This document shows, piece after piece, positions 50,903 through 61,088 of a stretch of DNA of 64,000 bases. The DNA lies in the NCBI GenBank assembly GCA_025558095.1, contig JAIVFI010000006.1:186001-250000 (forward strand), in the 5' to 3' direction. The stretch is from Hyaloraphidium curvatum. Lineage: Eukaryota > Monoblepharomycota > Hyaloraphidiomycetes > Hyaloraphidiales > Hyaloraphidiaceae. Within the stretch, counting starts at the first letter, position 1; each line of letters opens with the position of its first letter. The notes under the pieces are model-generated. The model was not told the origin of the DNA. It did not search any database and saw nothing but the letters and a program-made list of their open reading frames with translations. A program made the translations under genes and the position numbers.

Positions 50903-52822
50903 TTAGAGCACAGACCTGAGCGCCTCGTCCGCCCCTCCCAAACCCCCCACGAACGTCGCCCAAGCCCCACCGTCCACCCCACCCACGATCGGACCGCCCG
51001 CACCTCCCGCAAGCGCCCTCCCCGCGGGCGATTTCCCGATCCCCGACGCAGCGAGGTATCCCGCCGCCTCGGCGGCGCCCTGCAGCGCCGCGTCGCGCGC
51101 CGGCCCCGCGGGCAGCGCGGCAGCGGCGGCGGACAGCAGCGTGCCCGCGCGGAGGCCGGCAACGAGGGCGGGGAGGTAGAGGTCCGCTGGGCACGGGGGT
51201 GGCCGGCACCGGAGCTGTTCCGATGCGAGGGTCGACACGAGGGCGGCGGATTCGAGGGCCGAGAGGACGGGGCCGGAGGCGAAGATCGTGGCGGCGTCGC
51301 CGGGGTGCGGAGCGATGGCCCCCGTGTCGTCGGGGAGCCAGTTCTCGAGCGGGAGGGAGAAGATGGAGATCCATAGGCCGATGACCATGTGCGAAGCCTT
51401 GGCCGAGGGGCAAAAACTGCCGTACAAGGCCACATGCGGCGCCGGATGCCCGTGGGCGAGGGGCCGGCCAATGTCCGGGGGCACAGCCGCCATGGCATCG
51501 GACGCCAGCTGCTCCAGGAGGGCAGCCTGAGCGCGGTAGGTGGCTTGCTCGGAAGAGTCTGCCGCCGGATCCTGGGCTGCCAGTTTCAGCACCGAGATAC
51601 CGGCCGACGCGGCAAAGGCCTTCAGCCGGGTCCGGTGGGAGCGCAGCATCGACAGAAGCAGGGAGAGGGAAGCAATGGAGCCCCTGCGGGAGTAGAGCGC
51701 GCCCGCGAGGTCGGCAACGACAGCGCAACAGCGTTCGGGCGATGCCGGAAACTCCGCAAACGGGCCGAGGTCCACCGTGGTGTGCTTCCAGGGGCCCAGG
51801 GCCGAGCATCGAAGCAACTCGTAGGCCTCCTGAGGCGAGTCCATGTCAAAGTAAATGTCGTTTGCCGGCAGGAACGTCCCGACGGCCGCCCAATCAAGCA
51901 GCAGCGGCCCGTTCCCGTTGTCTTCGGGGCCGTCCTCGGGGTTGGCCCCGCCGTCGCCGTTGCGTCCGGCCCTCAGGTAGTCAAAGTGCGGCTGCACCAT
52001 GGCAAAGAACACCCAGACGCGCGCCCGCATCTCCGACGCGATCCACTCGTTGGCGTCCGCGGGCTCCGCCCCATAGCCGCGCAGCTGTGGCCGCGAGGAT
52101 TGCGGCGAGGTCGGGTCGAGGCAGAGGCGCGCGAGGGCGGGCAGGAACCGAGCGGCCCATTGGAACGAGGCCGCCACATTGCCGCGGGGCAGGCGGTACC
52201 ACAGCAGATGGCACACGGTCTGCAGGGCCTCCAGGTCGCCGATGGCCTGCGGAGCGCCTGGCGCGGCGAAGCCTGCCTCGAGGGCGTCCGACGCGGCGGC
52301 AAACAGGCGGTCTGCGCACGCCTCCCTCTCGCTGATCGGGGTGGGGTCGGCGCCGGCACCGTCGGCATCCGTGCCAACGTCCGCGTCGGCGTCGCCGGCG
52401 TCGCCGTAGTAGAGGCCCACCGCGGCAGCAGCGTAGGCAAGCGCCTTTGGCGGCGCGCTGTAGTGGCGCGACGGGCGGCCGGTCAGCGCGTCCAGGAACG
52501 TGGTGCGGTGGACCAGGAGGAACGAGGGGTACACGCGGCTGAAATAGATGGCCAGCGCTTTCGGCAGCAGCGCGTCCACGGGGGGAGGCGGCGGGGCGGG
52601 TGACGGCCCCGCCGCATCCGCTGCCGCCGCGTCCGCTCCGGCACGCCGTGGGCCACGCAGCCGCCGCGTCACGGCCCCGGCGTCTGCGTCCGCCGCGGGC
52701 TGAACGACGCACGGCACGCCCCGGCGCACGCACCGAGCGCAGCCCCCGGCGGCTGGCGAACAGCGCTTCCGCTGCGTTGCGCACGCCACGCACGCCGTGC
52801 GCACGAGACGCCCGTCGATCAT
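50903..52822 (-). CDS. Zn2Cys6 fungal transcription factor
   Basis: One exon of 639 residues from MIDGRLVRTACVAC. The binuclear zinc cluster is at the N-terminus with spacing C-x2-C-x6-C-x6-C-x2-C-x6-C (CVACATQRKRC then CARC and CVVQ). Unlike GAL4, the basic residues are few and the second half reads CARCVRRGVPC. A Pro/Ala-rich linker leads to the fungal-specific middle homology region, starting LAIYFSRVYPSFLLVHRTTF and continuing through ALQTVCHLLWYRLPRGNV and EMRARVWVFFAMVQPHFDYL. The protein is a sequence-specific nuclear activator or repressor. Target genes are unknown; neighbouring metabolic genes are candidates only by proximity. An upstream in-frame ATG at 52981 would add 53 residues. 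Confidence 0.88.
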   Translation of the reverse strand: MIDGRLVRTACVACATQRKRCSPAAGGCARCVRRGVPCVVQPAADADAGAVTRRLRGPRRAGADAAAADAAGPSPAPPPPPVDALLPKALAIYFSRVYPSFLLVHRTTFLDALTGRPSRHYSAPPKALAYAAAAVGLYYGDAGDADADVGTDADGAGADPTPISEREACADRLFAAASDALEAGFAAPGAPQAIGDLEALQTVCHLLWYRLPRGNVAASFQWAARFLPALARLCLDPTSPQSSRPQLRGYGAEPADANEWIASEMRARVWVFFAMVQPHFDYLRAGRNGDGGANPEDGPEDNGNGPLLLDWAAVGTFLPANDIYFDMDSPQEAYELLRCSALGPWKHTTVDLGPFAEFPASPERCCAVVADLAGALYSRRGSIASLSLLLSMLRSHRTRLKAFAASAGISVLKLAAQDPAADSSEQATYRAQAALLEQLASDAMAAVPPDIGRPLAHGHPAPHVALYGSFCPSAKASHMVIGLWISIFSLPLENWLPDDTGAIAPHPGDAATIFASGPVLSALESAALVSTLASEQLRCRPPPCPADLYLPALVAGLRAGTLLSAAAAALPAGPARDAALQGAAEAAGYLAASGIGKSPAGRALAGGAGGPIVGGVDGGAWATFVGGLGGADEALRSVL

Positions 52823-53256
52823 TAGCCTGAATCCGACGAGATTGCTGTCTCCTTCGGAACTGGCGCGGAATAATCGCTGGGTAAGGCGGGTCGGTTGGCG
52901 CCTGGTTGGCACGGCATCCAAACAAACCTCGATTTCCGATCTGCCCGCCCTCTCCAGCACGTCTTCGAAGGTCAAAATCACAGATCACAATATTGGCGAT
53001 GTCTACATGTGGCAACGGTGCGGAGGACACCGTTTGCACCGCAACAAGATTGGACTACGGGATGAAAGGAAGCGATCAACCCGACACCTCGATTCCGGTC
53101 CAACAACTAGACTTTCTTCCAGTTTCAAACAACGGTATTGCACATCATCACAATGAATAGTATCTGGTCAAAGTAGCTGTTGGTTTCCGAAACGGAGTGG
53201 GAGAACAAGGCTCGCGGCACACCGAACAAGGCTCCGCAGTACCACGAAACCGCAAT
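52823..53256. other. intergenic region, AT-richer than surroundings
   Basis: This 434-bp region lies between the zinc-cluster gene start and the Cdd1 gene stop (both minus strand). It is less GC-rich than its neighbours and should carry the regulator's promoter and leader. No gene or RNA is recognised. Confidence 0.4.
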
Positions 53257-53514
53257 TCATCTCGGATCCTTCCAGTAGTTCCACTTCAGCTTCTCCGCAT
53301 CCCTCCCCCCGTTTGCATAGTACACCGCCATCCTGATCACGTACAGGTAGTTCTTCCCCGTCGCGTGGTCCTCGGCGGCGTTGGCAGCGCGGAGCTGCTC
53401 GAACAGGTCTTCCGGGTCCGCGCCCTCGAGCTGCTCGACGGTTTCGATGCCGATGCGGGCGAAATCTTTCTGGAAGGTCCGGCCGATGCCGGGGATGGCC
53501 TTGAGGTCCGTCAT
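53257..53514 (-). CDS. Cdd1-like helix-hairpin-helix protein
   Basis: A small single-exon protein of 85 residues: MTDLKAIPGIGRTFQKDFAR is a helix-hairpin-helix start. It continues LEGADPEDLFEQLRAANA, then LYVIRMAVYYANGGRD and a C-terminal LKWNYWKD. This matches the bacterial 'pathogenicity locus' Cdd1 family in length and in the ending pattern. Such proteins may bind DNA, but their role is not settled. The family is mainly bacterial, so transfer into this fungus is a reasonable inference. The reading frame stays open upstream for about 118 codons with no ATG until 53868. An N-terminal extension through an unseen intron is possible. Confidence 0.75.
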   Translation of the reverse strand: MTDLKAIPGIGRTFQKDFARIGIETVEQLEGADPEDLFEQLRAANAAEDHATGKNYLYVIRMAVYYANGGRDAEKLKWNYWKDPR

Positions 53515-53879
53515 CGGTCCGCCGTCGACCGCGCGTCCCGCAGCGCGGCCTCCTTCCTCGCGGGTTCTCCTTGAAGGTGCTTTCTTTTCGTCCAAAGGTG
53601 AGCCTCCGGTCCCCTCTTTGCCGGCGTATCGGTGGGTCGTCTCGATCTCAATGAGCCGGGGGAGACGGGGCCTCCGGTCCCAGACGGGCTTGTGCGCGCG
53701 ACGCAGACGGCCCCCTCCGACGGCCTGGGTTCCGGAGTCGGTCCCCCGGGAATGTACTCTATCCGAATTGCTTTCGTAATCAGCGCCGTCCACCGTCGGT
53801 GGCCGTGCGCAGTGCCGCCCACAAGCGTCTGAAGGGACTTCCAATGTTGACTTGATTGCCTCGTTCACTCCACGCCGCC
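53515..53879. promoter_or_regulatory. divergent intergenic region, Cdd1 / HIS6
   Basis: This 365-bp region lies between the Cdd1-like start (minus) and the HIS6 start (plus). It probably contains both promoters. Open frames here are upstream extensions without domain support. Confidence 0.4.
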
Positions 53880-54829
53880 ATGACCATCTTCCGCCCCTGT
53901 ATCGACATCCACGCCGGCGTCGTCAAGCAGATCGTCGGCTCCTCCCTGTCCTCGGACCCCTCGGCCCTCAAGGAGAACCACGTCGCGCGGGAACCCCCCG
54001 CGCACTTTGCGACGCTGTACCGCGACAACAACCTCCGCGGGGGCCACGTGATCCGGCTATCGGCGGACGACGCGTCGGATACGGCGGCGAGGGAGGCGTT
54101 GGCGGCGTTTCCGGGCGGGCTGCAGTTCGGCGGGGGTGTGAACGCGGACAATGCGCGTTCGTGGCTGGACGCGGGGGCCGAGAAGGTCATCGTGACGAGC
54201 TGGCTCTTCCCCGGGGCGAAGTTCGACGGGGAGAGGCTGAGGAGGATGGCGGAGGTGGTGGGGAGGGAGGCGCTGGTCGTCGACGTGAGCTGCAAGCGGC
54301 GGCAACAGGGCGGGGATGGGCCGCCGAGGTGGACGGTGGCGACGAACAAGTGGCAGACGCTGGCGGACATGGACGTCGACGAGGGTTGGTTCCCGCCGGT
54401 GCGCCGTGACCGCGGCGGAAGGACCGCTGACGCGCCGTGCCGCGCAAAGAGTCGCTGGCGATGCTCGCGGAGCACTGCTCCGAGTTCCTCGTCCACGCGG
54501 CCGACGTCGAGGGCAAGCAGCAGGGCATCGACGAGGAGCTCGTGGCGTGCCTCGGGAAGTGGATCGCGGGGACAAAGGCCGGGTGCTGCTACGCCGGGGG
54601 CGGCAAGTGTGGGGTTCCCGTCGCGTGGCCGTCCGTTTGATTCTGGCTGACCACTTGATGGCGGACAGCGCTATCGGACCTGGACCTCGTCGCGCGCCTG
54701 TCCAACTGGACCGTGGACCTGACCTTCGGCTCCGCGCTGGACATCTTCGGCGGCAAGGGCGTCACCCTTGCCGACTGCGTCGAATGGAACCAGACCATCG
54801 GCGGCGCGCGCAAGTTCCGCATCCGGTAG
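53880..54829 (+). CDS. HIS6: HisA-type isomerase, histidine biosynthesis
   Basis: Three exons: 53880-54384, 54450-54608 and 54669-54829 (825 nt, 274 residues). The enzyme is phosphoribosylformimino-5-aminoimidazole carboxamide ribotide isomerase, the fourth step of histidine synthesis. The (beta/alpha)8 barrel begins [17 protein letters not shown], with the first catalytic Asp. It continues [20 protein letters not shown] and KVIVTSWLF. Across two introns come [20 protein letters not shown] and then YAGG, followed by [11 protein letters not shown]. It ends [13 protein letters not shown] then [11 protein letters not shown]. The length is close to yeast HIS6 (261). Intron donors are GTTGGT and GTGGGG. 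Its stop is 40 bp from that of the convergent haloacid dehalogenase gene. Confidence 0.92.
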
Positions 54830-54869
54830 CCCTCTCTCGTGCCATGTACCCCTGCGTGCTCCCCCGGAA

Positions 54870-56005
54870 CTACATCCTCGCCTTCCCGTGCCGCTCCGCC
54901 TCCCTCTCGAACAACGCCCCCGCGTCCTCCAGGCTCCCCACCACCAGATCGAACCCCATCTTCTCGGCATCGGCGTCGTACCCCTTTGCCCCGTCCTCGG
55001 TGGGGCGGAGGAGGTAGACCGTGCGGAGGCCGCAGGCGCGGGCGGCGTGGAGGTCCCAGCGGTCTGCCGATCGGGTTAGCAGGTGAGGTGAGGGGAGAGA
55101 TAGCGGGGCTTACGGGCGGCGACCATGGCGACCTCCTCCGGCTGCACGCCGAGCATCTTGGCCGCGCCGAGGTAGACTGCCCCCGAAAGACGCGGATCAG
55201 CGCCCCGGCCGAACCAGGGAAAAGCAGCCCACCCTTGGGATCCGGCTTGTACGACTGGTACAGCTCCCCGCTCAGCACGGCGTCGAACGCCATCCCCCCG
55301 TGCCGCGCCAGGTCGACCAGCAGCGACACGTTGCCGTTGCTCAGCGTCGCGCAGTACACCGACTTCCTCAGCACCCGCAGGCCCTCCGGGACGTCCTTCC
55401 ACGCGTCCAGGCGGTGCCACGCCAGGTTGAGCCGGACGAGCTCGGCCTCGGTCCACAGGCCGGCGAGGCGGTGCTTGAGGACGAGGGAGTCGAGGATGTC
55501 GCGGTGGGTTTCGTCGATGGTCTTGAAGGGGCGCAGGCCTTTGGCGACCTCGGCGGTCGCTGCGGTGGGGGGCCCGGGATCAGCGCGTCCGCTGTCGGGA
55601 AGGGGAAGGGAAGGTACCGCGGTAGTATTCAGCCCGCCACTCCCTCCTGCATCAGGAAAAACGTAAGCCCAAAGCGCGTTCGCGAATCTAGAAGGGGTAC
55701 CCACGTGAACGCGAGCCAGTCCACGGCGTCGGCCTCTTTCGGGCCCGTCCCGGCCTTGCGCGACGCGGCATCGCGGTCGGCCTGCTTACACTCGCGCTCC
55801 ACCGAGAGTTCCCAGTTCACCAAGGTGCCGAACACGTCGAACGTCAGGCTTTTGCAGGTTTAATGGAAACGGTGGAAAACGGGGGGAAGATTCGGGAGAC
55901 ACGGCCCGGTGAGATCCCGCTCCCCGCGGCATCGCGCGACGCCCACGCCTTGACGCCCCGCAGGGACGCCGGCAAGCGATCCGGCAGCGGCGGCGGCGGT
56001 TTCAT
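54870..56005 (-). CDS. type II haloacid dehalogenase-like hydrolase
   Basis: Six exons: 56005-55947, 55848-55705, 55646-55618, 55559-55233, 55176-55114 and 55063-54870 (816 nt, 271 residues). Exon 3 is only 29 nt. Spliced, the family pattern appears: VKALTFDVFGTLVNWE (nucleophile Asp), DWLAFTREWRAEYYR, LNLAWHRLDAWKDVPEGLR, ATLSNGNVSLLVDLARHGGM, then AVLSGELYQSYKPDPKVYLG (Lys) and MVAAHRWDLHAARACGLRT (motif IV). Such enzymes remove halide from 2-haloacids; fungal members often act on unknown organic acids. The first intron is 98 nt; the others are 50-58 nt. It shares a 141-bp divergent promoter region with the GPI-anchored protein. Confidence 0.88.
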
Positions 56006-56146
56006 CGCTCGAAGCCTCGTCCGAAAGGGGTCCGAACGCACGACGGATACGCTAGGCCACCACCAGCCCAAACAATCAACCTTTTCGGTTTCGGTCACCC
56101 GCGTTTGCCGCGACCAACCGTCGACCCGCGCCCGCACCGCAGACCG

Positions 56147-57514
56147 ATGGCGCCGCTCGCCCCCGCGCTCGCCCTCGCGGCGCTGCTGCTCGCCGCCGGC
56201 GCCTCGGCGCAGAACGCGACGACCACCGCGGCGCCGACGACCACCGCCGGGCCGGCGCCGACATCCGTGCCCGAGGTCAACGGGCTGCTCGAGTGGCCGG
56301 TCAACAAGACGCTGCTGTACAACCAGGTGCGTGGCTGACAACGGGCGCCGCGGCCGTGGGGCGCACGGGAGGAGGGCGGAAGGGAAAAGTGGGGGCGGGC
56401 GGCGGTCGGGGAACGGCACCCTGCCCCGCGCCGCCCGCGCCCCCTCCGCGCCGCCGATCGGCTTGTTCGCACTCGCGAGAGTGCCTTTGCGGGGAGCCGA
56501 GGAGGCCGCCCCGGGCGGGCGGAGCGGAAGGGGGCAGGATCACAGTCCCACCGCCGGCCCGTGATCCCGCCCCGCAGACGGCGCAGGGGCCCCGTGCACC
56601 AGCGGGACTGCCTGATTCTCGCTCTGCGGAACATCTTCGACCGATCCCGCGCGCGGATCCGCCCGCCGCTGGCCCCGGATACCCCGAACCGTCGCTAACC
56701 CGCTTCCCCCCACTTCCCTCCCTCCTCCCCCCCCTCGCCCTACCCCAACGCCCCACCCCGCCAGACCGACGACTGCGCCGCGTGGTTCGTCCGCGTCCCC
56801 AGAGGCGAGCAGCTCTCCGCCACCGTGTGCATCTCTGCCGGCTACGCCTTTGCCTGGGTGTACGACCGCGACGAGACCACCCGCGGCACCGACATCCCCA
56901 GCAACGTGACCAGCGAGAGCCTGACGTGCCTGCCGCCGAACGCCAACAAGCCGCCGCTGAACAGGGACATCCGCGGGCGGTGGGCACCGTCCCTCCGGCC
57001 GCGTGCCGGCCGCTGCTGACCCGCGCAATTCCGCGCTTGTAGCGTCTACATCCCCGACGACCCCGGGCCGACGACCCGCCAGCGCTGCTTCACCGAGCAG
57101 ATCCCCAAGGGCTCCGTGTGCCTGAGCTACGACGCGGTGTTCTACATGTACACCTCGCTCAAGTGGACCAACGACACCACGGAGAACGCGGCGGGCAGGC
57201 CGATCCCGCTGACGGACGAGTACTTCAAGGTGCCGCAGGTGCTCAACATCACGGGGAGCACCAACATCGACTGCGGGTCGTGGTGGGCATCCCCTCGCGC
57301 GCGCCGCCGTCCCCCCGCGGTGCTGATCTCTCCCGTCCGAAGGTCCGTCGTCACCACCCGCACCACCTCCGCAGCCACGGCCACAGGCACCGCGACCGGC
57401 AGCGCGACCCCCGTCAGCACCACCTCGCGGCCGAGCGGCGCGGGTGCGCTGCACGCCTGGGCGGCCTTTGTGCAGGCGGCCGTCCTGGCGGTGCTGGCCG
57501 CCATGGCGTTCTAG
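56147..57514 (+). CDS. GPI-anchored secreted protein
   Basis: Four exons: 56147-56326, 56765-56979, 57043-57282 and 57343-57514 (807 nt, 268 residues). A signal peptide (LAPALALAALLLAAGASAQ) is followed by a Thr/Pro-rich stretch. A globular region with paired Cys comes next (TDDCAAWFVRVPRGEQLSAT then VCISAGYAFAWVYD; RQRCFTEQIPKGSVCLSYDA) and several NxT/S glycosylation sites. The C-terminus is Ser/Thr/Gly-rich (TATGTATGSATPVSTTS) and ends in a hydrophobic tail (FVQAAVLAVLAAMAF), the layout of a GPI-attachment signal. The first intron is 438 nt, far longer than any other here. The protein is likely on the cell surface. No family is recognised. Confidence 0.75.
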
Positions 57515-58061
57515 GCTGGAAGTGGGGGGAGAGAGGGCGGAGGAGACGGGTGGATGGTATCTATTTAAGCTAGCCCAGCATAGTCGGATGGTGAATCGGA
57601 GCGGAGCGTCCTCCATCGCATGCCGCAGCGCCCGGCCCGCCGTCCGGCCGCGGCGCACCCCGATCCCAGCCGCACGGCGCGAAGGGCATCAACTGCTCCC
57701 GACATCACCTGCTCCGCCATCGGCGCCCCCAACGGGGACGGCGACCCGCCCGCCCGCCCAGGGCATGGCATCGCTCCCGCCCGCCATGGAGAAATCGGGG
57801 ATCGAGGGGATCGTCCGACCCGCCCGCCCGCCTGCATCGCCCGCATCCCCCCGCGCGCAAAGGGCGGCGGCCGCTCGAGGACCACGGGGCCGAGCCGGGG
57901 GGATTGCATCCACCTGCAGGCGGAGTCCCGCGTGCTGCGATGCGGGCCGGGTGGGTGCGTCACAGGGCGGGCGGACAGCGAAGGAAGGCCGGTACAAAAG
58001 CTCGGGGTCCGAGGACACACCGTGCCCTACGCCACAAACGACACCGTCGTCCAACGCAGCA
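57515..58061. other. intergenic region
   Basis: About 550 bp lies between the GPI-anchored protein and the secreted Cys-rich protein, both on the plus strand. Open frames on either strand are low-complexity Arg/Pro/Ala translations. It should include a terminator and the next promoter. Nothing else is seen. Confidence 0.4.
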
Positions 58062-58950
58062 ATGAAGCACCTCGCCGTCCTGCTCCTCGCGATCCTGGCC
58101 GCCGCGGCGGTCGCCGCCAAGTGAGCGGGCCGAGCGGGCGCCGCCGCCGCGCCGGAGCCGACCCGCCCGCCCGCCCCACCAGGCCCGTCGACCAAGCCGC
58201 CCAGGTGATCTTCAAGCGCTCGTGCTCCGAATGCCCCGCCGACACGTTCTGTGGGTTGCGATGGGCGGCGCCCGGCCGGACCGGGGGCTGACGCGTCCCG
58301 GACCTTGCACCACCCTCCCCCCTCCGCCGCCCGCCCGCCCGTCGCCCTCCTCCCGTCCCGCCAGGCGAGCTCTCCACCAAGGACCAGGTTGCTTGCACCG
58401 CCTTCGGCAAGGCCGCCCGCGAGCTGTACCGCCGCTACGACGCCCCCCCCTGCGGCGGCAGCGGCGAGGCGTGCTGCGCGGGCAGCACCTGCAACTCCAA
58501 CTTTGCGTGCGCCTCGGGGACGTGCCAGCCCTGCGGCGGGGAGGACCAGGTGGGTTGCGCGCGTGCCCCCGGAGCGGACCGACGGCCGATCCACGTCCCC
58601 GCATCGCAAGCTCTGCTGCACCGGTTCCGAGCCCCGCAAGTGCGCCACCGGAAACACCTGCTTTTCGGGGTACTGCACCAAATGCGGGACCGGCTCCTCG
58701 CCCTGGTACGTTGCCCAAAGGCCCGCGGTTCGCACCGCGCTGACGATGCACGGTCCCCGGCACGTTTGCCCGCAGCTGCGCCGAGTCCGGGGACAAGCCC
58801 TGCAACGACTACTTCAAGTGCACCGACAACGACCCCGCGCAGGGCGTGTGCATCTCCTGCGGGTCGACCTTCTCGGCGTGCTGCCCGACGGCCCCGCTGT
58901 GCATGGATTCCAACCCGTGCCAGTCGGGGCAGTGCGTGCTGCCGTCGTGA
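58062..58950 (+). CDS. secreted cysteine-rich protein, five exons
   Basis: Exons are 58062-58120, 58183-58250, 58365-58549, 58611-58705 and 58776-58950 (582 nt, 193 residues). Donors are GTGAGC, GTGGGT, GTGGGT and GTACGT. The first exon is a signal peptide (MKHLAVLLLAILAAAAVAA). The mature protein has about 28 Cys in repeated modules of about 40 residues: CSECPADTFC; CGGSGEACCAGSTCNSNFAC; LCCTGSEPRKCATGNTCFSG then YCTKCG; CGSTFSACCPTAPLCMDSNP. Each module contains a CC pair. These resemble small disulfide-knot domains of secreted fungal or animal proteins, but no exact family is assigned. It is probably extracellular. Confidence 0.75.
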
Positions 58951-59189
58951 AGGGGCGCCGATCGGGGGGTTTGCGGGGCGATTATTCGCTTGGGAAGGGT
59001 ATCACTCCATGTAAGCTCGCAGTCGGATCGTTTGCCTCTCGTGCGCTGGCAAGTGGGTATCTATCCATGAGCAAGTTGCAGTCGGATCATAGTCATCAGT
59101 CGTCGGCGAGTCCGTCTAAGTGTCTAGCTCCAGCACCCTCGCGTCGGTTTCTCCCCGTCCTTCCCACCCCGGTCCGCCGCCGCATCCGA

Positions 59190-60110
59190 TCACGCACCGT
59201 CCCACGGCCCGGCCCGCTCGGCGTGGTAGCTCAGCACCTCCGAGTGGCGGGCGCCAAACTGCGCCCCCGCCAGCTCCTTCCCGTAAAACACCTCCCCGGC
59301 CCCGCCGGGCATGCCGACCTCCCCCGCCCTCGCCCATCCCATCTTGACCAGGAGATGCCGCTGCGCGTCGTCCTCCCCGCCCTGCGCGGCCACGGAGGCG
59401 AGCGCGAACGGGAAGCCGCGCCCGCGCATGTCGATCTCCCACGCGTCCAGGAGGCGCGCCAGCACGGCCTGCTGCGGGAACTCGGGCACGCCGAGGGCGG
59501 CGGCGAGGGTGTAGACGAAGGGGATCGAGTCGTACAGGAAGCCGAAGCGGAGGAAGCCCACGGGCTCGACGGAGAGGATGCCGTGCGTGGGGGAGGGCGT
59601 GGTGCGCGGGGGGAGGGCGGCGGGCGGGAGGTCGGCGGGGGGCGGCGGGGAGGGGTCGGTGTTGGGGGTGGCCGAGGCGAGCACGGGGGTGCGGGTCGCC
59701 GAGGGGGGCTCCGAGTCCGTGGGCGAGGCGAGGCCGTCCGCGGCGCGGGCGAGGCCCTCGACGGAGACGGAGGGCATGAAGGTCGGCGTCGGCTGGAGGA
59801 TGGGGCGCGCGGGCTCGTCCGGCGGGGGCCCGGTGGCGGCGACGGGGAGGAGGGTGAACAGGCGCGCGACGAGCACCTCGCCGGCGGCCACCTTCCGCCG
59901 CAGCACGTCCCGCGGCAGCGCGGCGTCGACCGCGGCGAGATAGTCGACGTCCGACTCCGCGGCGTCGCCCACGCGCAGCAGCTGCGTCGGCAGGCTGGTC
60001 GACACCGACGAGCCCGACCGCGGCCGCGGCGAAAAGTCGCCGCCCGCGTCGCCGTTGAGCGCGATCCGGGGCAGCGGCGGCGCGAGCGGCTCGAGCGCCA
60101 TCGGCGGCAT
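59190..60110 (-). CDS. unrecognised protein, possible conserved C-terminal domain
   Basis: A single exon of 306 residues from MPPMALEPLA. The N-terminal 150 residues are Pro/Ser/Thr-rich with a short helical patch (YLAAVDAALPRDVLRRKVAA). The C-terminal 130 residues look globular: GFLRFGFLYDSIPFVYTLAA, then LARLLDAWEIDMRGRGFPFA, HLLVKMGWARAGEVGMPGGA and VFYGKELAGAQFGARHSEVL. No signal peptide or membrane span is obvious. No family is recognised. The frame is open upstream to 60362, but the translation before MPPMAL is low-complexity. Confidence 0.55.
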   Translation of the reverse strand: MPPMALEPLAPPLPRIALNGDAGGDFSPRPRSGSSVSTSLPTQLLRVGDAAESDVDYLAAVDAALPRDVLRRKVAAGEVLVARLFTLLPVAATGPPPDEPARPILQPTPTFMPSVSVEGLARAADGLASPTDSEPPSATRTPVLASATPNTDPSPPPPADLPPAALPPRTTPSPTHGILSVEPVGFLRFGFLYDSIPFVYTLAAALGVPEFPQQAVLARLLDAWEIDMRGRGFPFALASVAAQGGEDDAQRHLLVKMGWARAGEVGMPGGAGEVFYGKELAGAQFGARHSEVLSYHAERAGPWDGA

Positions 60111-60530
60111 CGTTGCTGAGGGGCGCTGTGGAGGTGGAGAGGGGTGCGATGGTGCGAAGCGGACCGGGCAGGGGTCGGTGGCGAGGCAATATCTGATCGC
60201 GGGCGGCGGCGCCCGGATCAGAGGCACGTGCAGACGCCCCCGCCCCGCCGGAAGGGGCGCCGACCCCGGATCCCGAGTCGGATCGGCCCGTGATTCGCGC
60301 AGCTCGTGATTACCGGGGGCCGACGGGTGGCAGGTGGAATGCCAAGGCAAGCAAGGTACCACCTGATCTCCTCAATCTTCGCGGATGCCAGTTGCACCAG
60401 ATGCGGCCCCCATCTTGACCGAAACCGACCCTTCCCCTTGTCCGCAGCCCTCTTCCGACCCCCCCACCCCGCATCCCTCGCAACCCGCCTCTCCCGCCCA
60501 CCACCACGCACCTCCCCACCCCGGCCCGCC
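60111..60530. other. intergenic region between two minus-strand genes
   Basis: This 420-bp region should carry the promoter of the gene starting at 60110. No gene, RNA or repeat is recognised. Confidence 0.4.
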
Positions 60531-61088
60531 TCACTGCGCCCTGAACACGAACCTGAACCCCCTCTCGGTAACCTCCCACTCGACCCCCCTCACGCGCGAC
60601 ACCCCGTACACCAGCGTCCCCGCGCCCGCGAGCACCGCCAAGCCCGCGAGCGCCAGCACCGCGTTGGGCCGGTCCGCGACCAACCTGCCCAGGGCGGCCC
60701 AGAGCGCTTCGGACGGGTGGGAGGGCGCGGGGGGTTGGGAGAGGACGGAGGCGGCGGCGCGGGCGGGGGACAGGACGGCGGAGGGCCCCGCGGTCGAGCG
60801 GTGGGATGCCAGGAGGGCAAGCAGCCCGCCTCCCGCCGCCGAAACCAACCCCGCGGCGGTCCACCCCCCTCCTCCCAGTTCCCTCGTCGCGGCCTCGAGC
60901 GCGCGCTTGTCCGCCCTGAGCTCGACTTCCCGGACGCCGCACGCGCGCGCGGCTGCGATTGCACAAAGAACGTCCGACGCGGTCGGCGGGGCGGGGGAGG
61001 ACCATGCCGCCGCGGGTGGGTGGGCGGCCGTGACGGTCCAGGAGGGGCCGAGGGCGGCGGAGAGCGAGGGTGGCGGGGAAGGGGGCAT
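60531..61088 (-). CDS. small hypothetical protein with one or two membrane segments
   Basis: A single exon of 185 residues from MPPSPPPSLS. An Ala-rich, weakly amphipathic N-terminal half includes ASDVLCAIAAARACGVREVE. A possible hydrophobic patch (AAGLVSAAGGGLLALLA) follows. Near the C-terminus a clear membrane span (AVLALAGLAVLAGAGTLVYG) precedes a short basic tail with VEWEVTERGFRFVFRAQ. It could be a tail-anchored organelle protein. No family is recognised. The composition is close to that of random GC-rich DNA, so the call is tentative. Confidence 0.45.
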   Translation of the reverse strand: MPPSPPPSLSAALGPSWTVTAAHPPAAAWSSPAPPTASDVLCAIAAARACGVREVELRADKRALEAATRELGGGGWTAAGLVSAAGGGLLALLASHRSTAGPSAVLSPARAAASVLSQPPAPSHPSEALWAALGRLVADRPNAVLALAGLAVLAGAGTLVYGVSRVRGVEWEVTERGFRFVFRAQ

